DNA of 64,000 nt from Vibrio zhanjiangensis (GTDB taxonomy: Bacteria > Pseudomonadota > Gammaproteobacteria > Enterobacterales > Vibrionaceae). Where the stretch lies: NCBI RefSeq assembly GCF_030161235.1, contig NZ_BSPW01000084.1:60412-124411 (forward strand), read 5' to 3'. Below are positions 44,636 through 53,937 of the stretch, in pieces. A program made the position numbers and the translations under genes. The notes under the pieces were generated by a model, which saw only the letters and a program-made list of their open reading frames with translations, was not told the origin of the DNA and did not search any database. Each line of letters begins with the position of its first letter. The first letter of the stretch is position 1.

Positions 44636-45520
44636 GTGGAACATTTAGAAATATCTATTTTGGGTTCAATCCAGAAAAATAACTTTGCTTCTTGGAAGTT
44701 GGATTTACTTGAACAAATAGCGTCGACAAATCTAGAACTCGAAACCGACAATGATTTTGCTACTGCGTCAGATAATGTTAAATCATTAAAAATAGCTGAA
44801 AAAACGTTAAAAGAATGTAAGATTAAGGCTTTAGAGCAAACGCATGATATTCAACAACTTTTTTCAGCAATTGATGAAGTCTCAGAAACAGCGCGGGAAA
44901 CTCGTTTAATTTTAGAACGTCAAGTCCGAACGAGAAAACAGCAGATAAAATCTGAGCTCGTGACCCAAGCACAGCTAAAGCTTGTCGATTACTGTAAAGC
45001 AAAATCTGAAATATTCTCGTATTTGGATCAAGAGCAGTTTACTGCGGTGAGTAAGTTGGAAGCTGCCATAAAAGGTAAAGCCTCTTTGAGTGGGGTGGAG
45101 AGAGCTCTGGACACTAAAGTTAAGGAGCTAATGCAAGAGATCGACGCTCAAGAACAGTTCGCTCATGAGAGTTATCAGTTTATTTCAAATCAGAGTGACC
45201 AGCATCGTGTACTACTTCAAGATATGCAGTATCTTTTGTCTCTGCCGTTACCTGAGTTGAAATTAACCGTTGAGAATAGAATTGTTAAACTTTCTGAGCA
45301 GCAAGCGCTGAAAAGTGCTCAAGAATCTGAATCAGAGTTGCTAGTAGCCTCATGTGAAGCGGTTCATGGTGCTCGTAGCGAAACCATAAGCAATTATGTT
45401 ATTTCTATAGAGGTTAGTTCGACCCGTTCAGACGCAATCGAAATTGCTCGATCAGTGAAGCAGCATTTGACAGCCCGAACGCAGGTTACCGATATTAAAT
45501 TAAATATACAGCGTGACTAA
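44636..45520 (+). CDS. Coiled-coil protein with phage DUF1351-like N-terminal half
   Basis: A 294-aa, highly charged, alpha-helical protein. The pattern of residues 20-110 (KSLKIAEKTLKECKIKALEQ, then IDEVSETARETRLILERQVR) recalls the phage DUF1351 family, whose members are thought to act with phage recombination functions. The C-terminal 40 residues form a separate small alpha/beta unit. A GTG start is used, with AAGGAAAG 4-5 bp upstream. It lies 73 bp after the helicase and may be co-transcribed with it. The function is unknown; the DUF1351 likeness is weak and based on pattern only. Confidence 0.55.
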   Translation: MEHLEISILGSIQKNNFASWKLDLLEQIASTNLELETDNDFATASDNVKSLKIAEKTLKECKIKALEQTHDIQQLFSAIDEVSETARETRLILERQVRTRKQQIKSELVTQAQLKLVDYCKAKSEIFSYLDQEQFTAVSKLEAAIKGKASLSGVERALDTKVKELMQEIDAQEQFAHESYQFISNQSDQHRVLLQDMQYLLSLPLPELKLTVENRIVKLSEQQALKSAQESESELLVASCEAVHGARSETISNYVISIEVSSTRSDAIEIARSVKQHLTARTQVTDIKLNIQRD

Positions 45521-45634
45521 ATGAGCTCTAATAAAGCAGCCATGACTGACCCCAATTTTAGTTTGAGGCTGGGTGTTGTGCGCATTTCACTGGTCCAGCA
45601 AGGCAAGCGAACATACGCACTGATCTGGTGTTTT

Positions 45635-46069
45635 TTATTTTTTTAAAGCCTCACTAAGCCATTGCTTAAACTGACTTTTAGGCAGTGCGCCATTTAAAGA
45701 GTCGACCCTTTTACCATTTTTGAACAACATTATTGTTGGAATGCTTCTAATTTGATATCTAGCAGCTAGGTTTGTTTGGCTTTCTGTCTCTATTTTTACA
45801 AATCGAACGTTTTCTGCGCACTCCAGTGCAACATCGGAAAAAATGGGCGCAAAGCCCACACAAGGGTTACACCACGGCGCCCAAAAGTCGACGACGACAG
45901 GTTGTTCACTGTTTAAAATCGCATCGAAGTTGGCATCCGTTCCTTCTATCGGAAAACCATCAAGCAGTGTGCTTGAGCATTTCCCACATTTGGGGCTTTC
46001 AGATACTCTTTCATTAGGGATTCGATTCATACTCTGGCAAGAAGGGCTGCGTGTATTAAATGTCGACAT
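45635..46069 (-). CDS. trxC: Thioredoxin 2 (TrxC) with altered active site and zinc ribbon
   Basis: A 144-aa thioredoxin 2, a cytoplasmic disulfide reductase. The N-terminal zinc ribbon normally has two CxxC pairs. Here the first reads SPSC, so one Cys is missing, while the second (KCGKC) is intact. The redox site is WAPWCNPCVGF, with Asn in place of the usual Gly of WCGPC. The cis-Pro loop SIPTIMLFKNG is normal. I chose the ATG at 46069 (MSTFNTRSP); the frame is open to 46120, but the added residues are unlike the family. In V. cholerae a thioredoxin 2 gene also lies beside a second fabH, so this junction looks ancestral. Confidence 0.88.
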   Translation of the reverse strand: MSTFNTRSPSCQSMNRIPNERVSESPKCGKCSSTLLDGFPIEGTDANFDAILNSEQPVVVDFWAPWCNPCVGFAPIFSDVALECAENVRFVKIETESQTNLAARYQIRSIPTIMLFKNGKRVDSLNGALPKSQFKQWLSEALKK

Positions 46070-46219
46070 GATTGTTTTCTCGTTTAGTTTTCTACGCAAC
46101 TGTGAGCTTGATTCTATCAATCAGGTGACATTGAAGATAGTCGGTAGTTATACTTTGAAAATATAAATGTTCCAACCGATTATGTTGGCTATCTAACACA
46201 ATAAAAATAAAGGTTTCGA

Positions 46220-47308
46220 ATGACTACAACATACGCAGAAATTACGGGTTGGGGTAAGTGCCTTCCACCGACCATTTTGTCTAATCAAGATTTGGGCAGT
46301 TTTATTGATACGTCAGATGAATGGATTAAAGCCCGAACTGGGATTGAAAACCGTCGAATCAGTCATGTTGATACCTCAGAACTCGCGACCGTTGCCGCCA
46401 AACATGCCATCGCATGTGCTGGTTTGCAAGTGAGTGATATCGATCTTCTCATTATCGCAACCTGTTCACCAGATTCCCTTATTCCTAATATGTCTTCTAA
46501 GGTTTCACAAAACTTAGGAATGGAAGGAACAATGGCGTTTGACCTAAATGCAGCGTGTACTGGTTTTTTGTATAGCCTAGAAACGGCAACCCGAATGATG
46601 CAATCAGGAAGTTATTGCCATGCTTTAGTTATTGGTGCCGAGCGACTGTCATTTTTTATTGATTGGTCCATGCGAGAAACCGCCGTGTTATTTGGTGATG
46701 GAGCGGGGGCTGTTGTGCTCAGTCAATCTGAAGCAAAAGTGGGGTTGCAAAGTGCGCAACTTGGCTGTGACTCTCAAGGAAGAGATATTCTGTCTGTGCC
46801 GAAATTTGGTAGCTCAATGAACCGTTTCGCTGCGGATAATGGGTACTGGGAATTCAATTTTGTTGGAAAAGAAATTTTTAAACGTGCGGTAAAAGGCATG
46901 GGCGCGGCAGCGCAGACTGTGTTAGCAAGTAGTCAGCTTTCAACACAAGATATTGATGTGGTTATTCCGCACCAAGCGAATCTTCGAATTATTCATACGC
47001 TTTGTGATTTATCTGATATCGATCGAAGCAAAGCATTTGTCAATATTAATAAATATGGTAATACGTCTGCGGCGACAATTCCGATTGCGTTATGTGAAGC
47101 CTTAGAGCAAGGACGAGTCAAATCGGGTGACGACATACTGTTTGCCGCTTTTGGGGCTGGTTTGACGTGGGGCGCAGTACATCTAAAATGGGGAGAGCGT
47201 GTCACGCCAATTGATACGAGTCATTCTGCACTGCCTGAGTGTAAAAAGTCGGCGCTTGAGTTGATTGACGAAGCGGTCCAATTTTGCAAAAAACACAGTA
47301 AGTTCTGA
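46220..47308 (+). CDS. 3-oxoacyl-ACP synthase III (FabH-type), probably the second vibrio copy
   Basis: A 362-aa thiolase-fold condensing enzyme. The catalytic triad is visible: Cys in DLNAACTGFLYSLE, His in VIPHQANLRII and Asn in NKYGNTSAATIP. It has a C-terminal tail of about 35 residues beyond the usual FabH end. It would condense an acyl-CoA primer with malonyl-ACP. It does not sit in the fab cluster (plsX, fabD, fabG), so it is likely the additional FabH found on chromosome II of vibrios, thought to use longer acyl-CoA primers. It is divergent from trxC, with AAAGGTTTCGA before the ATG. Confidence 0.88.
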   Translation: MTTTYAEITGWGKCLPPTILSNQDLGSFIDTSDEWIKARTGIENRRISHVDTSELATVAAKHAIACAGLQVSDIDLLIIATCSPDSLIPNMSSKVSQNLGMEGTMAFDLNAACTGFLYSLETATRMMQSGSYCHALVIGAERLSFFIDWSMRETAVLFGDGAGAVVLSQSEAKVGLQSAQLGCDSQGRDILSVPKFGSSMNRFAADNGYWEFNFVGKEIFKRAVKGMGAAAQTVLASSQLSTQDIDVVIPHQANLRIIHTLCDLSDIDRSKAFVNINKYGNTSAATIPIALCEALEQGRVKSGDDILFAAFGAGLTWGAVHLKWGERVTPIDTSHSALPECKKSALELIDEAVQFCKKHSKF

Positions 47309-47332
47309 TAGCAAAAACCTTCTAGTGGTTGG

Positions 47333-47356
47333 GCGCATCACAATGCTATGATGCGC
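47333..47356. other. Perfect 8-bp stem-loop upstream of sbcD
   Basis: GCGCATCA and TGATGCGC enclose an 8-nt loop. It lies 25 bp after the FabH stop codon and 31 bp before the SbcD start. No T-tract follows, so it may be a weak terminator or a 5' UTR hairpin. Confidence 0.4.
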
Positions 47357-47386
47357 TTAGGACTATGATTCAAACTTAGGAATGAA

Positions 47387-48517
47387 ATGAAGTTTCTCCA
47401 CACCTCTGACTGGCATATCGGACGTCAATTCCACGGTGTTTCTCTTCTTGAAGACCAAAGAGCAGTGTTAAGCCAATTAATTGATTATATTTCAGAAAAT
47501 CCAGTTGATGCGTTAGTGATTGCGGGAGACATTTATGATCGCTCGGTTCCGCCAACAGCAGCCATTGAGTTAATGAATCAATTTGTTGGCCGAGTGTGTG
47601 ATGAGCTAAGCCTACCTATCATTCTCATTCCTGGTAACCATGACGGTGCTGAAAGACTTGGCTTTGGTTCATCTCAAATGAAGGGCTCTGGACTCCATAT
47701 TTTATCAAGCTTTGACGACATGACTCAGCCTGTTGTCATCACTAGTGATATTGGAGAAGTGGCTTTTTATGGTATGCCGTATAACGACCCTGAAATGGTA
47801 CGCCATTATTTCAAGCAACCCGTGTCGACGTTCGATGATGCGCACAAATTCTTGGCCGATGAAATTAAGTCTCAATTTAGCCCAAAGCAGAAAAATGTAT
47901 TGATCAGCCATTGTTTTGTTGATGGCGCCATAGAATCTGAGTCGGAAAGACCGCTTTGTATTGGCGGATCTGAGCGAGTGAGCCATGAGCACTTTGTCGA
48001 CTTTGATTATGTGGCCCTAGGACATCTTCACCAACCACAAAAAAAAGGCCAAGATTATATCCGATATTCAGGCTCTCTAATGAAGTACAGTTTTTCTGAA
48101 CAACATCAGAAAAAAGGGGTGACTTTAGTCGAGCTTGACAAAAATGGCTTTAAGTCGGCAACACATATTGATCTTAAAGCGCCGCATCAGATGCGAATTA
48201 TCGAAGGTGAGCTGATTAATATCATTGAGCAAGCGAAAGAGGATTCCAATCATGAGGACTATTTATTGGTTCGTTTAATGGATACTCACGCCATTCTAAA
48301 CCCTATGGAAAAGCTTCGTAGCGTGTACCCAAACGTATTACATATTGAGAAACCGGGCATGTTAATCGGTGTAGAGAAAGAGTTGGCAGCCGCCAAACTG
48401 TCGCGCAGTGAAATGGATATGTTTCGTGACTTTTTTAAAGAAACCCAGAATGTTGATTTGAGCCATGAGCAAGATGAGGCAATTTCGGATCTGATCATGC
48501 AGCTAAGCCATCAATAA
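47387..48517 (+). CDS. sbcD: Exonuclease subunit SbcD
   Basis: A 376-aa Mre11-type metallophosphoesterase, the nuclease subunit of SbcCD, which cuts hairpins and protein-blocked DNA ends. Metal-binding motifs run in order: HTSDWHIGRQF (1-15), GDIYDRSVPP, PGNHDGAERLG, SHCFVDG and GHLHQPQ. Length is slightly below the E. coli protein (400 aa). Start ATG after AGGAATGAA. It is followed by sbcC after 12 bp. Confidence 0.95.
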   Translation: MKFLHTSDWHIGRQFHGVSLLEDQRAVLSQLIDYISENPVDALVIAGDIYDRSVPPTAAIELMNQFVGRVCDELSLPIILIPGNHDGAERLGFGSSQMKGSGLHILSSFDDMTQPVVITSDIGEVAFYGMPYNDPEMVRHYFKQPVSTFDDAHKFLADEIKSQFSPKQKNVLISHCFVDGAIESESERPLCIGGSERVSHEHFVDFDYVALGHLHQPQKKGQDYIRYSGSLMKYSFSEQHQKKGVTLVELDKNGFKSATHIDLKAPHQMRIIEGELINIIEQAKEDSNHEDYLLVRLMDTHAILNPMEKLRSVYPNVLHIEKPGMLIGVEKELAAAKLSRSEMDMFRDFFKETQNVDLSHEQDEAISDLIMQLSHQ

Positions 48518-48529
48518 CAGGGCAAACGA

Positions 48530-51500
48530 ATGAAACCACTATTGTTAACTCTGCAAGCTTTTGGTCCTTTCGCAACGACGCAATCCATTGATTTTCGACT
48601 GCTAGGCAGCAATCCTCTGTTTTTAATCAACGGTCCAACAGGGTCGGGCAAAACCTCTATTTTGGATGCGATTTGTTTTGCTTTGTACGGAGAGACGACC
48701 GGCAATGAGAGACAAGCAATTCATATGCGGTGTGATCTGGCCGATCTCTCAACACCAACAGAGATAACATTTGAGTTTGCACTATATGACAAACATTACC
48801 GTGTAACTCGACAGCCAGAGCAGCAAGTGCCTAAGTCGCGTGGAGAGGGTACAACAACACGCAAGCATACAGCGTCGCTTTACGAAATAACCGAAAGTGA
48901 CAGATTAATTACCAGTAAAACAGCACAAGTAAAGCTAGAGATTACTCAGCTTATTGGCTTAAATGAAAGTCAGTTTCGTCAGGTCATGGTATTGCCGCAG
49001 GGAAAATTTCGTGAGCTATTATTGGCAAGTTCAAAAGACAGAGAAGCGATTTTTGGTCAGCTATTTCAAACCGATATCTACAAAAAAATAGAATTCGCTT
49101 TAAAAGATAAGGCTTCGGCTATTGTCACCGCTAAAGAAGAGTTTGATAACCAAATACAAGGCGCACTGAAAGTGGCTGAAGTGGCCTCAGAGCAAGAGCT
49201 GAAAGATAAGTTTGAGGAAGTCGCACAGCAACTGGTTAAAGCAAAACAAGAGGAAAAATCGAGCTTTGATCGTCTCAATCAAGCGAAAATTAAACTTGAG
49301 CAGTCGAAGATGCTGGCTGGTCAATTTTCTAAGCGAGATCATAGTCAAAAGAGCTTAAATCTGCATTTAGAGCAGCGGGATAAAATAGTAGAAATTACCT
49401 CATTGCTTGAGCTTGCTCTAAGCGCAGAAAAGCTCAATGTGCCGTATCAACATTGGCAATCATGCCTTAATCAAGTCAAGGCGCTGGAAAGTAAAATCTC
49501 GACTTTAAATATTGAAAGACAGCAAGCTCAAACTTACTTAACTTTGTGTGAGCAAGAATTTCAAAAAGCCACATTGAATGCAGAACAACTACCCAGATTA
49601 AATGAGCAACTTTTTCATTTAGCGCAAAGTAAAGAAAAACTAATAGAAGTAGACTTGCAGCAAGCAAATCTGAAAGTGCTTGAATCTCAGGGTAAAGAAC
49701 ATGTTCACACTATGGCTAAGTATCAAGCGCTAAAAGCTCAACTTTTCGAACAGTTACAGAAAAGTGAACGCGACTTAGATAGTGCAAGGAAAGGGACTAC
49801 GGAGAAAGTCTCTCTTGAGGCTGATATTGCGAAAACCCAACGTTTATTGGCCGACCTGAGTAAGTTGAGATCTTTGGTCAATGAGCAGATACAGCTTACC
49901 AACCAAACTGGTACTATGCTCTTAGCTAAGCAGCTGTTAGAGAAAGATTTAGCAGAGAAACGCCAACATGCGGACAAGTTGGAAATGCATTGGCATAGTG
50001 CTCAGGCAGCAGTACTGGCTAAACGGCTGAAGTCGGACCAACCTTGCCCAGTTTGTGGCAGTTGTGAGCACCCGAGTCCAACAGAGTTTGAAGGTAAGGA
50101 AGTATATAAGCAGGATGTGCAACAAGCTCGTCAAGTTGAAACGGCGGCATTAGATCAATTTAATACAGCACTGAACGAATTGGAGCGTCATCATTCCTTG
50201 TGTGAGCAGCAGGAAAAACTGATTCAGTCATACAAACTGGAATTAGGTGATGATGCCGTTCTCGATATTGAATCGACAGAGCAAAAGCTTTCGCAGTTAA
50301 AGGCAAGATACCATGAACTTGATTCTATTGATGTGCCTAAGTTAGAAAGTGTCGCTGCGGAACTTAAGCAAAGGTGTGAAAACGGTGAGGCGAAAATAAA
50401 CGCTCTTAGAGAAGAAATATCAGCTAATGAAGCAAAACTTGAAGCTCAAAAAAAACAGTTGGTTCAGCTTCGTGCCTCAATCTCTGGCTCATATGATTCG
50501 GTAGCTCAAATTGATGCCGTGTACCTCGATCTCCAGCAGAATATTGACCAGCTTAATAAAGCATTGAAAAGTGCGCAAGACTCACTGCATAATGCGACAG
50601 TAAGCTATTCCAATATTGAGTCTCAGATATCTTCTCACCAAGAGCTACTGACTGTGGCGTTCAACAATACGCAACTGGCTGAGACAGAGTGGGATTACGC
50701 TTTAAAGACCGTTTCTTTTTCCTCATTGGAGCATTTTTGGGAATGCCGTTCTAGTTCAGAGCAAATGCAACAATGGCGTGAGCAAATAGATCAATATAGC
50801 TCGACCAAGTTAAAACTCAAGCAAACTATTTATGATATTGAACAAGAGCTTGCCAACACTTCTCGGCCAAATCTAGAACAAGAGCAACTTAATGTTACGC
50901 TTCTTGAGTCAGAGCACGTTAAATGTCGAGGTGAACTAGATGCTGATCAATCGCTTTTCCATCGCTTGGAAAAAGTCGCTTCGGATATTGCCCAATTACG
51001 AACCAAAAACAGTAAACTCGACGAGGAATATAAGGTATACGGCACACTCTACGATGTCGCGAGCGGAAAAACAGGCAGCCGAGTCAGTTTACATCGCTTT
51101 GTGCTGGGTGTGTTACTTGATGATGTCTTGATTCAAGCTTCTCAAAGGTTGAGAGTGATGAGTCAAGGGCGTTATCAACTTATACGTAAAACAGAAGGCT
51201 TTAAAGGTGTCGCTGGCCGAGGATTGGACCTATCGGTTGAAGATGGATACACAGGTAAAACACGTGATGTTGCTACATTGTCAGGTGGAGAGTCTTTTAT
51301 GGCGGCACTGGCTCTTGCTCTGGGGCTGTCGGATGTCGTTCAGTCATACAGTGGTGGAATAAGACTGGATACTTTGTTTATCGATGAAGGCTTTGGCAGT
51401 TTAGACCCTGAGTCATTGGATTTAGCGATGCAGATTCTAGTAGAGCTTCAGCAAACCGGTCGTATGATCGGCGTTATTTCTCATGTTTCAGAGCTCAAAG

Positions 51501-51571
51501 AGCAGATGCCACTGAGGCTGGATGTGAACTCATCAAGATCGGGAAGCAAGATTTTACTTGTTGGCGCATAA
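48530..51571 (+). CDS. sbcC: Exonuclease subunit SbcC (Rad50-like ATPase)
   Basis: A 1013-aa SMC-like ATPase. Walker A is GPTGSGKTSILDAI at about residue 37. Long coiled coils flank a zinc hook CPVC near residue 505 (QPCPVCGSCEHPSP). The ABC signature LSGGESFMAALALALG and Walker B LDTLFIDEGFGSLDPESLD lie at the C-terminus. It tethers DNA ends and drives SbcD. Full length and no interruption. In V. cholerae chromosome II sbcCD lies next to cqsS; here two AT-rich polysaccharide genes separate them. Confidence 0.96.
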   Translation: MKPLLLTLQAFGPFATTQSIDFRLLGSNPLFLINGPTGSGKTSILDAICFALYGETTGNERQAIHMRCDLADLSTPTEITFEFALYDKHYRVTRQPEQQVPKSRGEGTTTRKHTASLYEITESDRLITSKTAQVKLEITQLIGLNESQFRQVMVLPQGKFRELLLASSKDREAIFGQLFQTDIYKKIEFALKDKASAIVTAKEEFDNQIQGALKVAEVASEQELKDKFEEVAQQLVKAKQEEKSSFDRLNQAKIKLEQSKMLAGQFSKRDHSQKSLNLHLEQRDKIVEITSLLELALSAEKLNVPYQHWQSCLNQVKALESKISTLNIERQQAQTYLTLCEQEFQKATLNAEQLPRLNEQLFHLAQSKEKLIEVDLQQANLKVLESQGKEHVHTMAKYQALKAQLFEQLQKSERDLDSARKGTTEKVSLEADIAKTQRLLADLSKLRSLVNEQIQLTNQTGTMLLAKQLLEKDLAEKRQHADKLEMHWHSAQAAVLAKRLKSDQPCPVCGSCEHPSPTEFEGKEVYKQDVQQARQVETAALDQFNTALNELERHHSLCEQQEKLIQSYKLELGDDAVLDIESTEQKLSQLKARYHELDSIDVPKLESVAAELKQRCENGEAKINALREEISANEAKLEAQKKQLVQLRASISGSYDSVAQIDAVYLDLQQNIDQLNKALKSAQDSLHNATVSYSNIESQISSHQELLTVAFNNTQLAETEWDYALKTVSFSSLEHFWECRSSSEQMQQWREQIDQYSSTKLKLKQTIYDIEQELANTSRPNLEQEQLNVTLLESEHVKCRGELDADQSLFHRLEKVASDIAQLRTKNSKLDEEYKVYGTLYDVASGKTGSRVSLHRFVLGVLLDDVLIQASQRLRVMSQGRYQLIRKTEGFKGVAGRGLDLSVEDGYTGKTRDVATLSGGESFMAALALALGLSDVVQSYSGGIRLDTLFIDEGFGSLDPESLDLAMQILVELQQTGRMIGVISHVSELKEQMPLRLDVNSSRSGSKILLVGA

Positions 51572-51774
51572 ATGTTACCAGCTAGTCATTGTTACTCAAT
51601 GAGAGAAGTTACTGTCTTTAGTGATTTGGTTGATACAGTAACGAACATTGACGTTGAAAGACAGAATATCCATTAGGACTTCTCTAACCATAATATATTG
51701 AGCATTTATAATATTTTTCACATCCAAGTTATTATTATGCTAGTATATAGAAAACATTGCTTATAAAAACTATT

Positions 51775-53889
51775 ATGGAAAGTAAAACAATAGATATCTC
51801 GATTATTATATCAGCGAGAGATATTTCATATTCTATAATCAATACTATTGATTTATTAAAGATATGCAAACTTAATATAGAAGTAATTATTGTAATCTAT
51901 AATATAGACGATAGCAATGTTAATAATGTATTAAATAAATACTCTGAATTAGATAGAGTTTCAGTCATAAAAAGCGACTTTCCTGAAAATGGATATTGTT
52001 TTAATTCAGGAATAAAAAACGCAAGAGGTAAGTACTTATTCTTCATGAAATCAGATGGATATGTTGTTGAAGATGGACTGATTTCTTTATTTGAACACGC
52101 GGAAAAGCACTGCTTAGATATGGCAATTGCTTGGGTAAAGTACATTGGAGGCAATGGAGCATATATAAAACCTTCCCATTTTCTAGGAAAAATCGATTCA
52201 ACTACTTTTGAGGAAACTCCAAAACTGATAAAAAATATATTTCCTTTTAATAGGATATATAGGAAAGCATTTTTAATAAGTTATAACGAGTCAATTTTTT
52301 CAGATTTTTCTAATTACTCCAGTGATAGTAAGCCTTGTATTTATGGATATTACAAAGCAAAAAGAATAGGGTCTGTTGACAAGGTCGTCTATATAGAAAG
52401 TACCAAAAGGGACAAATACTTAATTGAAAATATAAAAGAATCTATTCTCATATCAAAGGATCTTGATAATTCTTTGAGTACTCTTGAGAAAGAAACTCAA
52501 AAAAAAATGAGAAAGTTTTTCTTCATAAAAGAATTAATTAGTGATATAGGTATATATTCTAAGACTAAGTCATTTAAAAATGAAGATATTAAGGATGTAA
52601 AAAGAATTCTTATATATAATTTCAACCTTCTTAAATACTTAAGTGCTGGAGAGTTGGATTTTTTAAAAAATATGTATCATAATAATTTAAAAAAACGTCA
52701 TTTAATCTTCAATCTAAATTTTAGTGCATTTAAATATTTTTTTAGTAAAAAATCCATCATATATTACAATTTCATTAAGTCATTGCTATTATTCAATATT
52801 GGTTTTTTTTGTTCAAAAATTTTTAATGTAAACATTTCTCTTATAGGAGAAAGGGAAGGAAAAACAATATCTGATAATGGCTTTGCTTTTTTTAAAGGCG
52901 TAGGTAGGAGACTAAACTGTTATTTTGTCACTAGAGAGAAAAACATTGAAGAAGCGAGTAAGCATGGTAATGTCTTAAAGTATGGCAGTATCAGGCATTT
53001 ATTTTATGTTGGACTGGCGAGAAGATACTTCTTTGACGTATCAATGTTAGATATTTCTCCTTATTGGAGAGTTCTCAATAAAAAGCCAAGAAATAGCAAA
53101 AAACTTATTTTTTTACAACATGGTGTTATGGCACTCAATCGCACATCATTCTATTATGATCATTATTCTATGACATGCAGGAATGAGCTTCCTGATATGC
53201 TTTGTGTTTCATCTAATTTTGAGAAAAATAGTTTTATTAGCGACTACTCATTTCCTGAAGATATTATTAAAGTCACTGGGCTTTCAAGGTATGACTATCT
53301 TCCTGAAGTTACAAACAAGCAATGCAACAACATTCTTTATATTCCAACTTGGAGAAATTGGCTGGAACATCAAAGCTTAGATGAATTTATAAAATCTCAA
53401 TATTATCGTTCAATTATTGATCTAACGTCCAAATTATCAAAATGGGCAAGCGAAAATGACCATCAGATTACTTTGGTATTACATCACAAGATGTCTAAAT
53501 TTGAAATGAACGTTAATCTTCCATGCGTTTCTTTTCGGTATATGTCAGATTTAAACTGGGAACATATGTTGTCTACAGGTAGGTTATTAGTCACTGACTA
53601 TTCTTCTGTCGTATTTGACTTTATAAGATTAGGAAAGCCCGCGATCACTTATCCATTTGACAAAGAAGCATTTCTTGCTGTCCGAGGAGGGGAAATGATT
53701 ACGGATAAAGAAACGCCCTTTTTGGCATCATGTAATAATAGCGACGAAGTCATTGAAAATATAGGAAAAATAATAAATGATAAGACAACCTATCTAAATG
53801 ATGGCCAGGTTTTCTTTGATTATAATGACAGATTGAATTGCAACCGAATTTTAACAATGGCTGACGAGTTGGACAGAACTGAATTATAA
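51775..53889 (+). CDS. Fusion of GT2-type glycosyltransferase and CDP-glycerol glycerophosphotransferase (TagF-like)
   Basis: A 704-aa protein (ATG start; a TTG at 51757 would add 6). The N-terminal 200 residues are a family 2-like transferase fold: DISIIISARD at the start and ARGKYLFFMKSDGYVVEDGL, in which the DxD is degenerate (KSDG). The C-terminal 330 residues match TagF-type polyglycerol-phosphate polymerases: IFLQHGVMAL, VTGLSRYDYL, ILYIPTWRNW, VLHHKM and VTDYSSVVFDF. It would add glycerol- or ribitol-phosphate units to a capsule or LPS glycan. The DNA is strikingly AT-rich compared with sbcC. No other capsule genes are near, and no clear ribosome site is visible. It probably arrived by transfer. 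Confidence 0.8.
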   Translation: MESKTIDISIIISARDISYSIINTIDLLKICKLNIEVIIVIYNIDDSNVNNVLNKYSELDRVSVIKSDFPENGYCFNSGIKNARGKYLFFMKSDGYVVEDGLISLFEHAEKHCLDMAIAWVKYIGGNGAYIKPSHFLGKIDSTTFEETPKLIKNIFPFNRIYRKAFLISYNESIFSDFSNYSSDSKPCIYGYYKAKRIGSVDKVVYIESTKRDKYLIENIKESILISKDLDNSLSTLEKETQKKMRKFFFIKELISDIGIYSKTKSFKNEDIKDVKRILIYNFNLLKYLSAGELDFLKNMYHNNLKKRHLIFNLNFSAFKYFFSKKSIIYYNFIKSLLLFNIGFFCSKIFNVNISLIGEREGKTISDNGFAFFKGVGRRLNCYFVTREKNIEEASKHGNVLKYGSIRHLFYVGLARRYFFDVSMLDISPYWRVLNKKPRNSKKLIFLQHGVMALNRTSFYYDHYSMTCRNELPDMLCVSSNFEKNSFISDYSFPEDIIKVTGLSRYDYLPEVTNKQCNNILYIPTWRNWLEHQSLDEFIKSQYYRSIIDLTSKLSKWASENDHQITLVLHHKMSKFEMNVNLPCVSFRYMSDLNWEHMLSTGRLLVTDYSSVVFDFIRLGKPAITYPFDKEAFLAVRGGEMITDKETPFLASCNNSDEVIENIGKIINDKTTYLNDGQVFFDYNDRLNCNRILTMADELDRTEL

Positions 53890-53937
53890 TTATGACTGTT
53901 ACTCAAAAATGTTCTGACCCTTGCCTACCTGTCTAAA

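Noticed and set aside
45521..45646. Short open frame of 41 codons starting right at the stop of the coiled-coil gene
   Set aside because: The start is adjacent to the upstream stop (TAAATG), but the product looks random (ends LIWCFLFF), overlaps the trxC end and has no ribosome site of its own.
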